From assembly GCA_019914995.1 (NCBI GenBank), contig CM034128.1:2420501-2484500 (forward strand): a DNA stretch of 64,000 nt, written 5' to 3'. This DNA comes from Acanthochlamys bracteata. Taxonomy: Eukaryota; Streptophyta; Magnoliopsida; Pandanales; Velloziaceae. Shown here one piece after another: positions 50,061-62,400 of this stretch. Each line of letters begins with the position of its first letter. Positions within the stretch are counted from its first letter, which is position 1. A model generated the notes under the pieces. That model had not been told where the DNA came from, searched no databases, and saw nothing but the letters and a program-made list of their open reading frames with translations. A program made the translations under genes and the position numbers.

Positions 50061-52066
50061 ATGGGTTCTGCTTCTGTTCTAAGAGGGTTTCGTTTTCTAC
50101 CGACCGACGAAGAATTGATCGCCGTTTATCTTGCCAGTAAACTTGCCGGCGATATTATCCCGCAGAATCCAATTATTGATCAGGGTGATAATGTGTACCT
50201 GTTGAGACCTGAGAATTTTCCTTCAATGACCAGTAAGTTTTTAGTTTTTACACGAAGATCTTCGTCTTGTTAATGTACGTATGTTTTTAATGATTCTTTT
50301 TGCTTTCGTTTCGCGGCAAACTATTGAAAGCTAGTAGCCGTAGCAGACGCTGAAAGTTGATTACCATAGGTGGTGTTCTCTATAGTACTTCTCCATTAAT
50401 TTGCTTAATTTCAAATTAACATAATAAACATATCCCCACCTACACCATTGAAAGGTCACCGTTAATGGGACGAGATATAAGCACATTGCCTTTCGCTAAC
50501 ATTCACGCCATATCAATTATAATTATGGCAATCTGATAATTATAATTCTATAAAAATTTGTGTGACAGAAGCAAACACTACTCGTTTCACTTCTTTCTTT
50601 CCATTGAGTTTTAGTTATTGTATCATTGATTCGACGGTTAGTTTGGCAAAGCGTTTTTTAAAGAAAACTTTTAATATTGATAATTGATAATTTTTATTTA
50701 ATAATTTTATTTATTAAATAGATCGATTCGAATTTGATATTGAGTTAGGTTAACAAGTTTGATCTATATAAATAAATAAATCGGATTAGAGTTGAATAAT
50801 TTTAACACGATTATTATATGAGTTGATCCGAAACCGATCTATATATTCGAATTGTCATTTTTAAGTAGAAGTTAATTTTGAATCACCAAATATATATATA
50901 TTTTTATTTTTTAATTAATTTCCTGTAATATCTTAATCTCTAATAATATGACTTGAATTTCTTAATAATTTATTTTTCGTAATTAATAATGTCTTTTCCA
51001 ATTAGAGTTTTCAATTTGTAATTAGTAGGAGTAGCATACCTTCATATTTTTATCTATTAATTTGATATACTACACCACATTATTTTATTATTATTATTAT
51101 TATTAATTACGAACTAGATATCTCAAAATTGATTCGTATATCAAAACAAAAGTTACAAAATAAAAGTTCTTTTGAAATAGTTAATTAATAAATTTGAATT
51201 AGAACTAATAGAATTAATAAGATTTCCAAACACTATTATCATCTGCAGAAACAAATATATGGTCAAATACTCTTGTCAAGCTTAAGGGAAATTAGCTAGT
51301 ATGATAAAAAAACATTAAGAGCTAATAAATAATTAATTACTATTTTGTAATTAATGCCTTGATCTGGACGGTGGTCATCAACTTTTCCTAACATTGGAAC
51401 ACATTATACCGATTATAAGATCAACTTAATTACCTTGTAACTTCAGACTTAGGGAAGCTCGGGAATCCGGAGTGATTAGAATCAAAAGAAGTGATTTTTT
51501 ATATTTAGTTTTATAAATTAATTTTTAATAATTTATTTAAAAACTTTTATTTTTAAAAAAACTTACTTCCGAATCACTTTCTGATAATGTAGGTGATGTG
51601 CAGAGAGGCAAACACATGGCATTCTTCTTCACATGCATGCCGCTCCATCCAGGAACTGAACTATCAACGGAAATGGGTTCTAGCCGCGGCCAGACGTACT
51701 GCGGTACCGGATACTGGAGAGTTATGGGACTAAGGACGAACGTTAGAGTTAACAACAAGACACTCGGCTTCAAGCAAGCCTTGGCTTTTTACAATGGGCA
51801 ATTCCCTCTTGGCGTCAAGACTGATTGGAAAATCGACGAGTACCGACTTAACACTGATTCAGATGATCCGTTTACGAACAGAAACAGTTGGCCAGTGAGT
51901 TTTACATTAGTTTTCATATGTTTTTCTTATATTATTTTTGTTTTTAAATGATGAATATTATGTTTTGTTTTTTTTTTATACTTTTTATCAGGGAACCAAT
52001 TACGTTATTTGCAAGGTGTACAGAATATCAGCACTGACACCGAGGAGTCTTTCAAATCTTGAATAA
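50061..52066 (+). CDS. Compact NAC-domain protein, copy 1
   Basis: Three exons, 50061-50232, 51593-51894 and 51992-52066, join to 182 residues. Nearly the whole protein is the NAC domain: LRGFRFLPTDEELIAVYLASKL (subdomain A), CGTGYWRVMG and LGFKQALAFYNGQFP (C/D), TDWKIDEYRLN, and TNYVICKVYR (E). The usual long, variable activation region after the domain is absent; only about 15 residues follow. NAC proteins bind DNA as dimers; a NAC-only protein could act as a repressor or dimer partner, but this is inference. Intron positions agree with the neighbour at 52703, and both lie on the same strand, so the pair looks like a tandem duplication. Subdomain B is short and diverged. Introns are GT-AG. 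Confidence 0.85.
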
Positions 52067-52702
52067 TGAAGAGATTACAACATAGATACTGGTGGATTTC
52101 AGAGTCCATTGATTTTTCTTTATACTATATAATAAAAAAGATGTTTGTATTCAATATAGTCTCTATGTACTAAAGAGTTTATGTAACGAAAAAAGTACTG
52201 TATACTGATTTGAAATTTTTGTTGCTTTCATCTCTCTCACTTCTGTCACAACGCCAATTTGTCTTGCATGCAGGCTTTAGTCTAACAACAACAGAACAAA
52301 TTCGCACATAAATCCGAGACAGTTGAAATTAATTTTAGAAAAAAAATTGGCCAGGCTGGCTCACGTTTTTTTTCTCTCTTACAAGCCGCCGCCACCTATC
52401 AAATTATAACAGACACTTTCTAAATTCCACTTCTTCTTCAGACAACCACCTGAAAACCCTAGTTTTATTCACACATCCCCAAAATCACACACCAACCCTG
52501 CTGCATTTCTCCATTCAGTACTTGCAGATCTCTTCTGAATTTCCAACCAGGTAACATCAATCGAACTTCAGATTTAACATGCACTGTTGTTTTAGTACAT
52601 ACTTCAATCAGACCAACTTGGTTAATTAATTGATCTCTTATTCCCGTACTAGAGATATACAAATTGAACTCAAATCGATCGCGCGCGAGGAAGAAAACAC
52701 CG
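52067..52702. other. Spacer between the two NAC genes
   Basis: About 640 bp containing the 3' UTR of the first NAC gene and the promoter and leader of the second. No other gene or repeat is seen. Confidence 0.6.
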
Positions 52703-55700
52703 ATGGCTTCGTCCTCGGAGAGTTACCCTGGCAATGAAAACACCGACATTCCAGAGAGCAGCGATGCACCGAAGGAATCCTGGAAGGTGTACGGAATGAC
52801 TCCAGGACTGAAGCTTTGCCCAAGCGATGGGGAATTGGTTACTTTCCTTATGCACAAGGTGTTCGTAGGAGTTTCCTTGTCGACCGCTATCCAGGTTCTC
52901 GACGATGTGTACTCTTACCTGCCTGAGAAACTACCGTCAATGCACCGTAAGTACATACATCGCTAGATCTACCAAAATTAACAATCTGATGATGATCATC
53001 ATCATGATCACGATCTTAGTATTTGCATACATAATTTGCAGTGGATGTTCTGCGTAACGATGCGCACTCATATTACTTTTCATTCATGCCAATTTATGTG
53101 GAGAAACCAACGGGCCTCGAGAATACTGTGTACCGGCCGACGGCGTGCGGTAGAGGTTACTGGAAGCTAGAAGGAGATGGTTACGTGACGCCGTCAATGG
53201 TCGATGGGAGAACACTGGGTTACAAAAGGAACTTTGCTTTCTATGAAGGGAAGCCCCCCGAGGAACGATTTAAAACAGATTGGAGGATTGTTGAGTACAG
53301 ACTCAACGATGACTTGGATATGTTACAAAAATTTTTCAGGAAGGGCAAGGTTAGTACGGAGATGAGTTAATTAAAGACGTTTATATAATTTTCATTTGAT
53401 TATTAATTCATTTCTTGTTAAATTCACTACTGAAATTCAATTTCTGCATTCATATGTAGGAACGTTATGGTTTTCTTGCGAACTATGATTGGTGTTTGTA
53501 TTTTAATATAAAATCCGAGGCTCTTAGGAAATAAAAAAATGGCCGTACATGAGATTGATGACGAACTATTTGAAAAAAAAAGTGCACGATTGGAAGTTAG
53601 GGTTTTCTACAAACTCTGCCTTCCTCTTAGAAATTTTCATTTCTGTTATATATGATAGATCATAAATGATATCATAATTAATATGTTAATATCTAATTAT
53701 ATCTATTTTTTTTTTTTTTACTTTTGAAAGTATAACGATTTCCATTTGATGCAGATGAAATAATTCAACCAAAATTTTCCATAAATACTGTTGTTAATTA
53801 TATTCACATGTAAGTTGTCAAAATTTGTATTTCATTGAGGGCTGCTTAATGTAAACCATGTATTTATGAAAATCACAATTAGGAAATCAAATATGATTAC
53901 AACTAATATTTTACAATCCGTTACCAATATTTTTTGGTTAATTGGATCTTCAAATTAGGTGTGACGATTTCTACCAACACTACAAGAAAATATGTCATTA
54001 ACGATCAGAGTATTAGCGATTGACAAAATATTGGTCGCTAAAAAACCAAACAGCGACCATCAACTAAATGGTCGTTAAAGTAGAGGCAATGTTTGTGAAG
54101 ATTTAAGAACCTAATATCATGATTCAAATTTTAAGTGAATTCTTTTAATAGTAATTTTAATTTTGATTCAGTTCAGAATCACCTATTTCTATTTCATTAG
54201 AACTTTGATCGAATCTGAATTAAAGTATAGAAGCATTAAAATTTATGAAATAAAAATCATGTAATTGAATTAATCAAAGATTTTAGTCCTAAGATCTTCA
54301 ATCATATTTCGTTTGATCCGAACAAATATAACTAATCATAGAACCCAAACATTAAATTTAATTGTTAATCATGTTGGCGTGAGTCAACAATATATTATTT
54401 TAGATATATTTCTTTAGAATTATATTTTATTCTTGATATTTTTATTAGAATTATAATTAAATATCTTTCTTTATTTAAAACTCTCCTTATTTAAATTTAT
54501 AAGGAGTCTATATATATATATACTTTATATTGAATGATAAGAAAAAGATTGAAAGAGTTTTCAATCTTGGTACCAGAGCAAAATCCTAAATTTGCTCGTC
54601 GTCGTCGTGGAAATAACAACTGCGACGGTCAGATTCCGACAAGACTATTCGTTGAATCGTGGAGATTCGATTACAACGGTTAGATATCCGACAAGAACAA
54701 ATTCGTGATTTGATCGGATTACTTAAAAAAAAAAAAAAAAATCAAATCTCGGACGCCGCCGCGCTAGATTTTTTTTCTTCCGCTGCGGCCACCGCCACAT
54801 CCGCCGCCGCCGCGCAGTTGTGTCGCCGCTACTGCTCCGTCGACCCGCCCTCCTCTCCATTGCCGGCGTTCTTCATCGTTTGCACTGTCTCTGGCGAGGA
54901 TTGAATCACACACGCAGCCGTCGTTCGGCGACCGTTCCACCTTTGTTTTTCTGCGCTGATTCGCCGCCGCTCGTCGCTGCTCGACTGCCGTCTACAGCGC
55001 CGATCTCGTCAGACCGACGATCGTGACCCGACTCGGTCCAAGTGCAGGCCCGACCCGACCCGACTCGTAAAATTTTATTATTACTTATTTTTATAATTTT
55101 TTAAAATAAAAGTAATGCTCTTTTTATGAAAATTTTTAAAATATCTTTTGCTATAAAAAATGTTCATTTTATAAGCACTCCAAAAAATTTCCGAAATACT
55201 ACTTCTCAGTACTTTTTTCAGCTTAAAAAATAAGGATGGTTTAAATTAGGGTACCCAAATGGATATGTACATTGGGGAAATGGAATTAGTGATAGAAAGA
55301 AGAGTTCCATAACTTATATAACATGGAGTTATATTAGTAATCAGTATGAGATTATTTACTAACCTTTTCTAGTTTTTTCTTAGACTTTTGTTTTAGTGAA
55401 TTTATTATTTGTTTCCAAATATATCATCTATTGAGGGAAAGTTAGCATGTCTGCTTACTAGACATACCATGCTGCAATTTTGGAAAAAGAAATATTTTGT
55501 TTTTGCTATTTTTATCCATGAATTGGAGGAGAGATTGGTTTGTCAATCAATAATTGGATTATAGAGTCACGGGAGGTTGTTTGGGAATGCTTATGGAAAT
55601 ATTTTTCTGAAGTGAAAAGTATTTATATTTTATTTTGACAAATAAAATATACTTTTTTATCTAATATAATAATAATAAAAATAAATAATATAAGATCTAT

Positions 55701-56449
55701 GATGTAGTTTTTTATATTTTTTAAATTTAAAATAAAATTTATAGAATATTGTAGAAAGTTTATTGAAAAAAGTAAAGTTGAGAAATTGCAAAGTGATTTC
55801 TTGAAAGCAACGCCAAACGCACCCTTTGCACTATTTGTGAGCTTTTATCGATTTATGTAATGACATTATAACCCTGTCATGATTTGTGATCAGTATTCTT
55901 TAAGCTAAGATGATATTAATATCTATGTATAAGCTTTGCATCTGCAATATTTGGCATGCTTTTTTATGTGGTTTTTAGACTTTTTAAGCCAAGAAAAGCC
56001 ACTTGTAGTACTCTGGAATTTTTTTTTAAAATTCGAAAGATATGAGTAAATTATATGTTATGAAATAATTGTATGGTACAATTTTTTTTCAAATAGCTAT
56101 AAAAGAAATTTCTAAAAACTTTTACTTCTTCAGTGATTCCAAATGTAGCCAAAACCTGAACTACCATCGGTCTTCAAATAATATATATATATATGTTTCT
56201 ATCTCTCCCTATTTATGTACATATATATAAGAAGTATTCTGCTAAGATCATTCGCATTTCATTTCTTTCTTGCCTTTGCATTATTATGTTTAACGTGTAC
56301 ATGTAGCTGTGTTGATTTTATTCACTAACATGGTTCATTTTTTTTCTCATTCACAGAAATACAACTATGTCGTGTGCAGAGTTTACAGGCACAATCCTGG
56401 GCATGAGTTTATAATTCGAGAACAACAGCTAGCTTCGCGACGTCTCTGA
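52703..56449 (+). CDS. Compact NAC-domain protein, copy 2
   Basis: Three exons, 52703-52946, 53042-53349 and 56357-56449, make 214 residues. The N-terminus has about 28 extra residues, rich in Ser and Glu. Subdomain A is diverged (MTPGLKLCPSDGELVTFL) against the usual GFRFxPTDEELV. Later parts are better kept: ACGRGYWKLEGDG, LGYKRNFAFYEGKPP, KTDWRIVEYRLN and KYNYVVCRVYR. No activation region follows. The second intron is 3007 bp, against 97 bp in the neighbour, and holds a CACTA end, an LTR-type fragment and a MITE. Introns are GT-AG and the exon 1/2 junction falls at the same place (after PSM). DNA binding may be altered by the changes in subdomain A; this is inference. Confidence 0.83.
53978..54085 (+). 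mobile_element. CACTA transposon terminal fragment
   Basis: Begins CACTACAAGAAAA, the standard end of plant CACTA (En/Spm) elements, followed by subterminal repeats of the kind TTAGCGATTG, GGTCGCTAAA, CAGCGACCA and GGTCGTTAA in both directions. I find no matching opposite end within the intron, so this looks like an orphan terminus or a very short derivative. It lies in intron 2 of the second NAC gene. Confidence 0.7.
54372..55070 (+). mobile_element. Copia-type LTR fragment with primer-binding site
   Basis: A 192-bp LTR-like segment from TGTTGGCGTGAG to GAGTTTTCA (54372-54563), with a TATA-rich stretch near 54510, is followed four bases later by TGGTACCAGAGC (54568-54579), close to the Met-tRNA primer-binding site TGGTATCAGAGC of Copia elements and TRIMs. 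A GC-rich tract (54750-55060) continues downstream and may be leader sequence. No second LTR and no recognisable polyprotein are seen in the window, so this is a remnant in the intron of a NAC gene. Confidence 0.6.
55575..55823. mobile_element. AT-rich MITE with inverted ends
   Basis: About 249 bp. Left end GGTTGTTTGGGAATGCTT and right end, read in reverse, GGTGCGTTTGGCGTTGCTT are imperfect inverted repeats of about 19 bp. The core TTTTTTATATTTTTTAAAT with ATAAAATTTATAGAATATT recurs near 4590, 9545 and 16905. It sits in intron 2 of the second NAC gene. Confidence 0.7.
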
Positions 56450-57593
56450 AAGAGTGAGCCAGTGATGATCATCAGAAGATTCAGACTACCTATATATTTC
56501 TATATATCTAGGTTCATAATCTGCAGAAACTTTTGATCGAACTTTGTTTCTAAGTATGGTACTTGCGGACATATATATGACTTAATTTCTCATAAATAAA
56601 TCTGTATCGTACCTATATGATTACTTCTGTTTGGTGGTTTGATTTTATACATGCGAACTCTTTATTTATATATACCTGCTGTTTAAGTCTTTCAATTAAA
56701 GTAGGTTGATCTTCTTTTTACATGGAAACATTTTAGGTTAGTGCTTTCGTGCGCATAGTTTTTGTTAAGTTACGTCGCTTTGTATTCGTTTTAGGCAATT
56801 TTTTGCACAATTGATGATTCTGATATTTTGAGTAATTTTCAAATTCATATCATGCACTTCAAAGGAATATATGATTATGATAAGATTTGTGATACATTTT
56901 TCATTGGACTTACTAGGTGTAGTGGTCTCTCTGCAACTTGTATGTTTGTTGAATCGAAAAGAAGCGGTTGCTTTTAGAAACTTATTGAAGCCAATGGAGT
57001 TGCTGTTGCTGTCAGGGTATGCAAAACCTTATTAGGAGATCCGAATTTATGAAAACGATAAGTGGTGGTCTATAATTGCAAATATACCTTTATTGTACTC
57101 GAAAAGCAGAGAACAATTTTCTGAATATTTTCTTCCATTTTTTTAGTTCCTTCTGTTGCCGGCTGGCAATCTCTTTGATCAATCTCTCTCTTTAAATCCA
57201 AATTCCAGGTATAAAATGAAGATTTAATTTGTAACTATTAATTTTCGCTGCTAGAATTTTTTCTTTTGCCTATTGTGATCGTTGCTTCGAGTTTGATCTT
57301 CTTCAAGTACATCTAGAATTTTGTTAATAACGATAATTAATTTGGTTGTAAAATTGAATGATCAGATTTCAATTTTCTCTTAATAGATGTCGATCTACAA
57401 ATTACAACCTCTTTGTTAAAGTATCTACATTGATTCAGGACAAATATGCCTTCTTTTTTTTTTCTTTTAGAGATTTGTTTGACTTTAACCAGTTCGATAT
57501 ATCTGTAATTACAACCGACTGTTGTGCTCTCTCTTCGGGTTATAGTGAAAACAATCATCTATTTTTCTTATGAGCTAAGCTTCTCTATACCAG
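56450..57593. other. Intergenic region, NAC copy 2 to DPM3
   Basis: Both genes read to the right. Contains the 3' UTR of the NAC gene and the promoter and leader of DPM3. A short leader intron ending at the CAG at 57208-57210 is possible but unproved. No other gene seen. Confidence 0.55.
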
Positions 57594-58738
57594 ATGAAGC
57601 ATATACTAAAGATAACAGCGTTGCTAGTGGCTATTTCTGCCCTTTGGATTGGACTCTTGGAGTCATCGGTGGTTCCTCGTAGCTATACTTGGTTGGTTAG
57701 TTTCATGAACGCCAGTATTGTTTTGGGTATACTTGTATTTGGATTTGGTTGGTTTGTAATTTGTTACATTTATGTTTAATGTTAGCTTCCCGTATACTCG
57801 GTGGTCGCACTAGGATGCTATGGCTTGTTGATGGTTGGAGTTGGCTTAATATTCTTTCCGACTTGCCCCCAAGAAGCTGAGCTATTGCAAAAGGCTGTCT
57901 TCCAATTTTTACCTCTATAATTATCCTTACAGTTGAATGTTTCAATTATTGAACTGATATAGTTAGATTTTCCAAGCTTGTGTTGTGTAGGATTTTGTCT
58001 TTTGATGTATGATCTATATTATGACCTGCACTAAAAAATCAACAATACATTTGGTGCTGCTGTTTGTGTTTGTTGATTAATGCCTACCTATGGTTTGAGT
58101 TGACCGTTTTACTTAGACTCTTTGTATCATATAAAGAACTTAATCAAAAAGCTACAAGTGTCTACGCCAAAGTAGTTGCTGACAAAATAGAGAATGGGGT
58201 TGATTGCTCATGTAATTGGCGGAAATCTAGTTAGCTTCTTTTGTGTTCTATTCATCATGCTGTAAAGCTTTTCCCAATGGTCATTCAAAAGCTTATCATT
58301 GTCATTTGCTTCAATTACTACTGCATATTCAGTATGAACTAGAGGAAGTTTATCTAGGATTGTCACTTGGCCAACAAATACCTTTATTATCATGTTGAGA
58401 TGACCATGCACATCAAGCTATATATCAAAAACCTTGTGTACATATGTTTGTTTGGTATGTTCGATATTAATTTAGACATTCAAGTGCTATTTGAAGCAAG
58501 ATAAGCTTTTGCTAATAATCAGTTATCTGCCATGCATCAACTAAGCAGATCCTGAAATTCTAATGCTGCTCTCTTTGCTTCTTCAGTTAGTACTGGCTCT
58601 TCTTTTTTTTTGTTGGGGTTGATTGAGATTTAAGACATTTGACTGTAACTCCACATCTGAGATTTCTTTTTGATGCAGGACATTGTGGAGGCGAAGGAAT
58701 TCTTGCAGGAAAGAGGTGTAGATGTAGGATCTGATTAG
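57594..58738 (+). CDS. DPMS3: Dolichol-phosphate mannosyltransferase subunit 3
   Basis: Small ER membrane subunit that stabilises the catalytic DPM1 in making dolichol-phosphate-mannose for N-glycans, GPI anchors and C-/O-mannosylation. Three exons, 57594-57695, 57786-57893 and 58679-58738, encode 89 residues, the usual length. Two membrane segments are clear: KITALLVAISALWIGLL and VVALGCYGLLMVGVGLIFF. FPTCPQEAELLQK and DIVEAKEFLQERGVDV match the family closely. The donor after exon 2 is unusual: homology places the junction at LQK|DIV, where the intron would start GC (AAG|GCTGTC). A GT three bases later would add one alanine. Reading through gives a short AVFQFLPL tail and stop. It is convergent with the SLC35F gene. 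Confidence 0.92.
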
Positions 58739-59418
58739 GTTGGGAAGAATATACACTTGATGTATATTGTGACCATATCTCATATTTTAACCATGAGGGA
58801 GTAACTAGGAGATTTTTGTGCCAAAAGAAACTAGGAGAATTATTTTGTAACTATGAGGGAGTTAAGTATTAGGAGTCCACAGTATTTTGCTGCAGCATGG
58901 ATTCCAATTTATGAATTTATCACCTGCCTTGGAGGCAAAAACGGAACAGCTGCTCAATGATTTCTTGAAGTGGTTTTTTTATTGCATAAATGTGTAAACT
59001 ATCTTTTTTATGCAACGTGGGATAGCATCAGAACAGAACTGATGAGTTCCACCAGCAGAGTAACTGTTAGGTACAAGACATTGATGAATCACAAGTCTAT
59101 ATGATGTTCGACTACTTGCTGAAATTGGTACGAGGAATTGGTATAATAAACACGGCCAAAAAATTGCTGACGAATCACTGGTTGAAACATGAATAGAGTG
59201 CAGCTGCATAGTGTATCCCTTTGTGAATCATTTACCCATTTCCAAGCAGTTGAAAACATTCTTCCTATTCTCATTAAAAAAGAACTGTAGCTTCTGGACC
59301 ACTTTCCTTCAATCTTGTGAAGGTAGCAGATGCTCCTCAACTACATAAATAGAATTCTGGGAAGGTCAATATTCATATGTCACTCGAACAGATCTCTTCT
59401 AATTGTCGCACTACTTTT
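58739..59418. other. Convergent 3' ends of DPM3 and SLC35F-like genes
   Basis: Holds the 3' UTRs of both genes. A minus-strand AATAAA at 58978-58983 is a suitable poly-A signal for the SLC35F-like gene, giving a 3' UTR of about 420 bases. No other gene is seen. Confidence 0.6.
58978..58983 (-). terminator. Poly-A signal of SLC35F-like gene
   Basis: AATAAA on the minus strand, about 435 bases after the stop codon at 59419-59421. Confidence 0.5.
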
Positions 59419-62400
59419 TCACGCAGAATCTGAAGTAGAAGGGTTATCATTACCATTTCCAGTCATTCGTATTCTTCTTGGATTCTCAACTGCAGCCTCT
59501 TCATCTCTTTCCTTGACTTGTGCTTTACCAGCCTCCGCTTGGGTTCCATCAAGGTCTTCTTTCCCTCTGTTACCCCAAGAAAAATGCAAATTACTGTTGC
59601 TTTAGAATGTCCAAGTAATAAAGCATATATATGAATACAATACCCTGAATAAACAACAAGCCCAACTGCTACAGCAGCAAAAGCTACAAAGTACATCCAG
59701 TCCACCTGCACATATATAGAAAGAAACATATAACTTGTTCTTTCGACCACTGCAAAGCAACATAGTCCATAATATTAAAGGGAAAGAAGTCAGCAATCTC
59801 AGCCACCTTTTCGTGATAGGCAAAAATCCGAATCAGGACAGCCCACATGTCGGAGGTTAGCAATGAAAGATTTAGCATGGTCGACCCGCTAATCTGTGTA
59901 GAAAGATAAAACATGATATGCATAAGCATTGATCTGATGTGTCATAATAAAACAAAACACACCACACAAATTCCTGTTAAATAATTGAGCACATTAAGAT
60001 ACTCAAGTTTCTAACAGATATGCTACATGAAACATCTTCTTGAGGAATTCAGACTGCAGAACTATCATTCTTTTGTTATGAAACAAAAGCTAATAACTTC
60101 AAGTAGCCTGCAGCTTGCCAAAAGAACGCATTATCTAAGAGACCAAGAGCACCTTATAATATTCCTTTTGTTTGCCCCTCCTTGTGCCTTTTCAGCAGGA
60201 CACAGTTTTGAGCAACTTCAGCCATGAAAGAGACTACATCAATTATCATGAGAAGAAGTGGAGATGAACTTACCTTAAGTATAGTCGGCACCGTGGAGTA
60301 AAATAGGAACATTGCTAGTGCAAACCCAAGAAATGGTAGAACCTGAAAGATCAACCATGTAAAAACCAAATAGGAAGGCAAGGTTCTCAATTCAGTGACA
60401 AAAGTGGTTGGACCAGATGCTATTGTGCCAATACATTCACATTGGGTATGCACAGAGTTACATAGAAAGGGGAAACTATAAACCATATGGGTGCAGAACT
60501 TACTGCACCAGCTGTCCACTGTATAGATTGCAGCTCGCCTCGCTCCAGTATGCTTCTGAAGAAATAATTAAGGGAGTGCCAGTAGAGACAAATATTTGCA
60601 AAAGAAAGACAATAAACAGTAACCTATGGCGGCTTGGGTTGACTATGTGAAGAACCCATATCACGAGGTGAAAGGTGAAATACAAAGGGTATATAACATT
60701 AGGCTACACTGGTATTACGAAGCAGCAGGAGGTGAAAGGTGAAATACAAAGGGTATATAACATTAGGCTACACTGGTGTTACGAAGCAAAGTAATAACCA
60801 AATATCATGTCATTGATAACACAAAGTCTTGCAAGAAGGGAACTAAATGTTCAGGAGTGAGACTGTTTAAACACATGATGTTTAAACTTACAACTGCCTC
60901 CAATACAGTAGCCCTTTCCAATCAAGAATAAAACATGCAATTGAACTTGCACAGTTCGTATCAGCTTAATCATGAACCCTCTAAATCAGTGCCATTTTGA
61001 AAGATTTATCCCAGCATATACTAATCAACCAGCTACTATCACCAATTTCAACTTACCATGATGAAATTCACTAAACAATTTTAAGTTTGATGCACAATCA
61101 TTCTACTATTTAGGAAAATTAATCTGATCCTACTCTTAACATTGTACCTACTTATCAAACTCCTTTCTACATAAGAAATCTTGCTGGCTAACAAGAAGCA
61201 AAAGAAATCAGGTTTAAGCAAGTATACATGACTGAAAGAGTATCAAATCATTGCTGTAGCTGTAACTCAAAGAATAATTCTCCTGTTGTACTAAAGTGAA
61301 GGATGCATTTGACAGGCACTAATAATGGCTCCAAACAAACCAAGCATTGCCATCAACTCAACAGTATCAGCCTCTTTCACCAAAAACTCCTGAAGAAGGA
61401 TATCAAATTAGAGCCTTCACAGATTATTCACAAAGTAGCATGCATTCTACTTATAGTATAATGATAGAAAAGAACAAACCAGAAAAGCACTTCAAACATC
61501 CTTATACACAAACCATAAGCAGAAACAAACTAAATTCTGCAGAATTTACTACTGCAAAAGAAATATTCACTCAGCAAACATGACGAAGTCTCTATACAAT
61601 CTCGCCATGAAAGGTATCTGGAGAATGCAGTGACACCAAATATTCACCTCCAAAAGGGTGATATTATCACACTAGAACTTACTACAATCAAGCCTATAAA
61701 CGTATTGCAAGATTAATCCAATGAAACTGATACAATCGAGCTATTCCAAAATGCTTGATATTACTAACTCAAGGTTCCTAAGTAGTGGCTGAGGCCAAAC
61801 TTCCATAGTTTCAGGAAGGCTATGGCCCATTTCTTCAAAGGCATATGATGAAACAGTTACCTATTTTGTTAATTGAACCTATTTGTTATTGCAATTAAAG
61901 TAAACAAATGATTTACCTCGCTGACATTGCCGACCGCGTAAAGAATGGCCCCACAAATAACGAGTATGTCTCCTTTGACAGGGTTATTTCCAGCTACAAT
62001 CCATAAAACAGAGAGAAAAGAGCATGTGCTATGCTTTATTCAAGTAACTCTTAAAGAAAAATGGAAAAAGATCTATAACTAATGAGATAACTCCTAATGC
62101 TAAAATAAGTTCATTAAAAATATTTGATGCATGGAAGTATTGCACCTGCATATCCTGAATGAACTCAAAGTACATAAGATACAGTGAAAAGATATCCAGA
62201 CCTCCACTTCATGCTTCATTAAATTTTTACATAAAGAACGCTCTTTATAGTGGTGAAGAGTTGGAGGATAAAAAGTTAAGGTTGTGAGAATTTGCATGTC
62301 AAGGAATCTTCACACTAAGTAATAAGTGGAGTACTAGTGGGAAAGCCAAATTCTAGTAAAATATAAGATATTGCATGTTGTATGCAGACAGACATACTTT

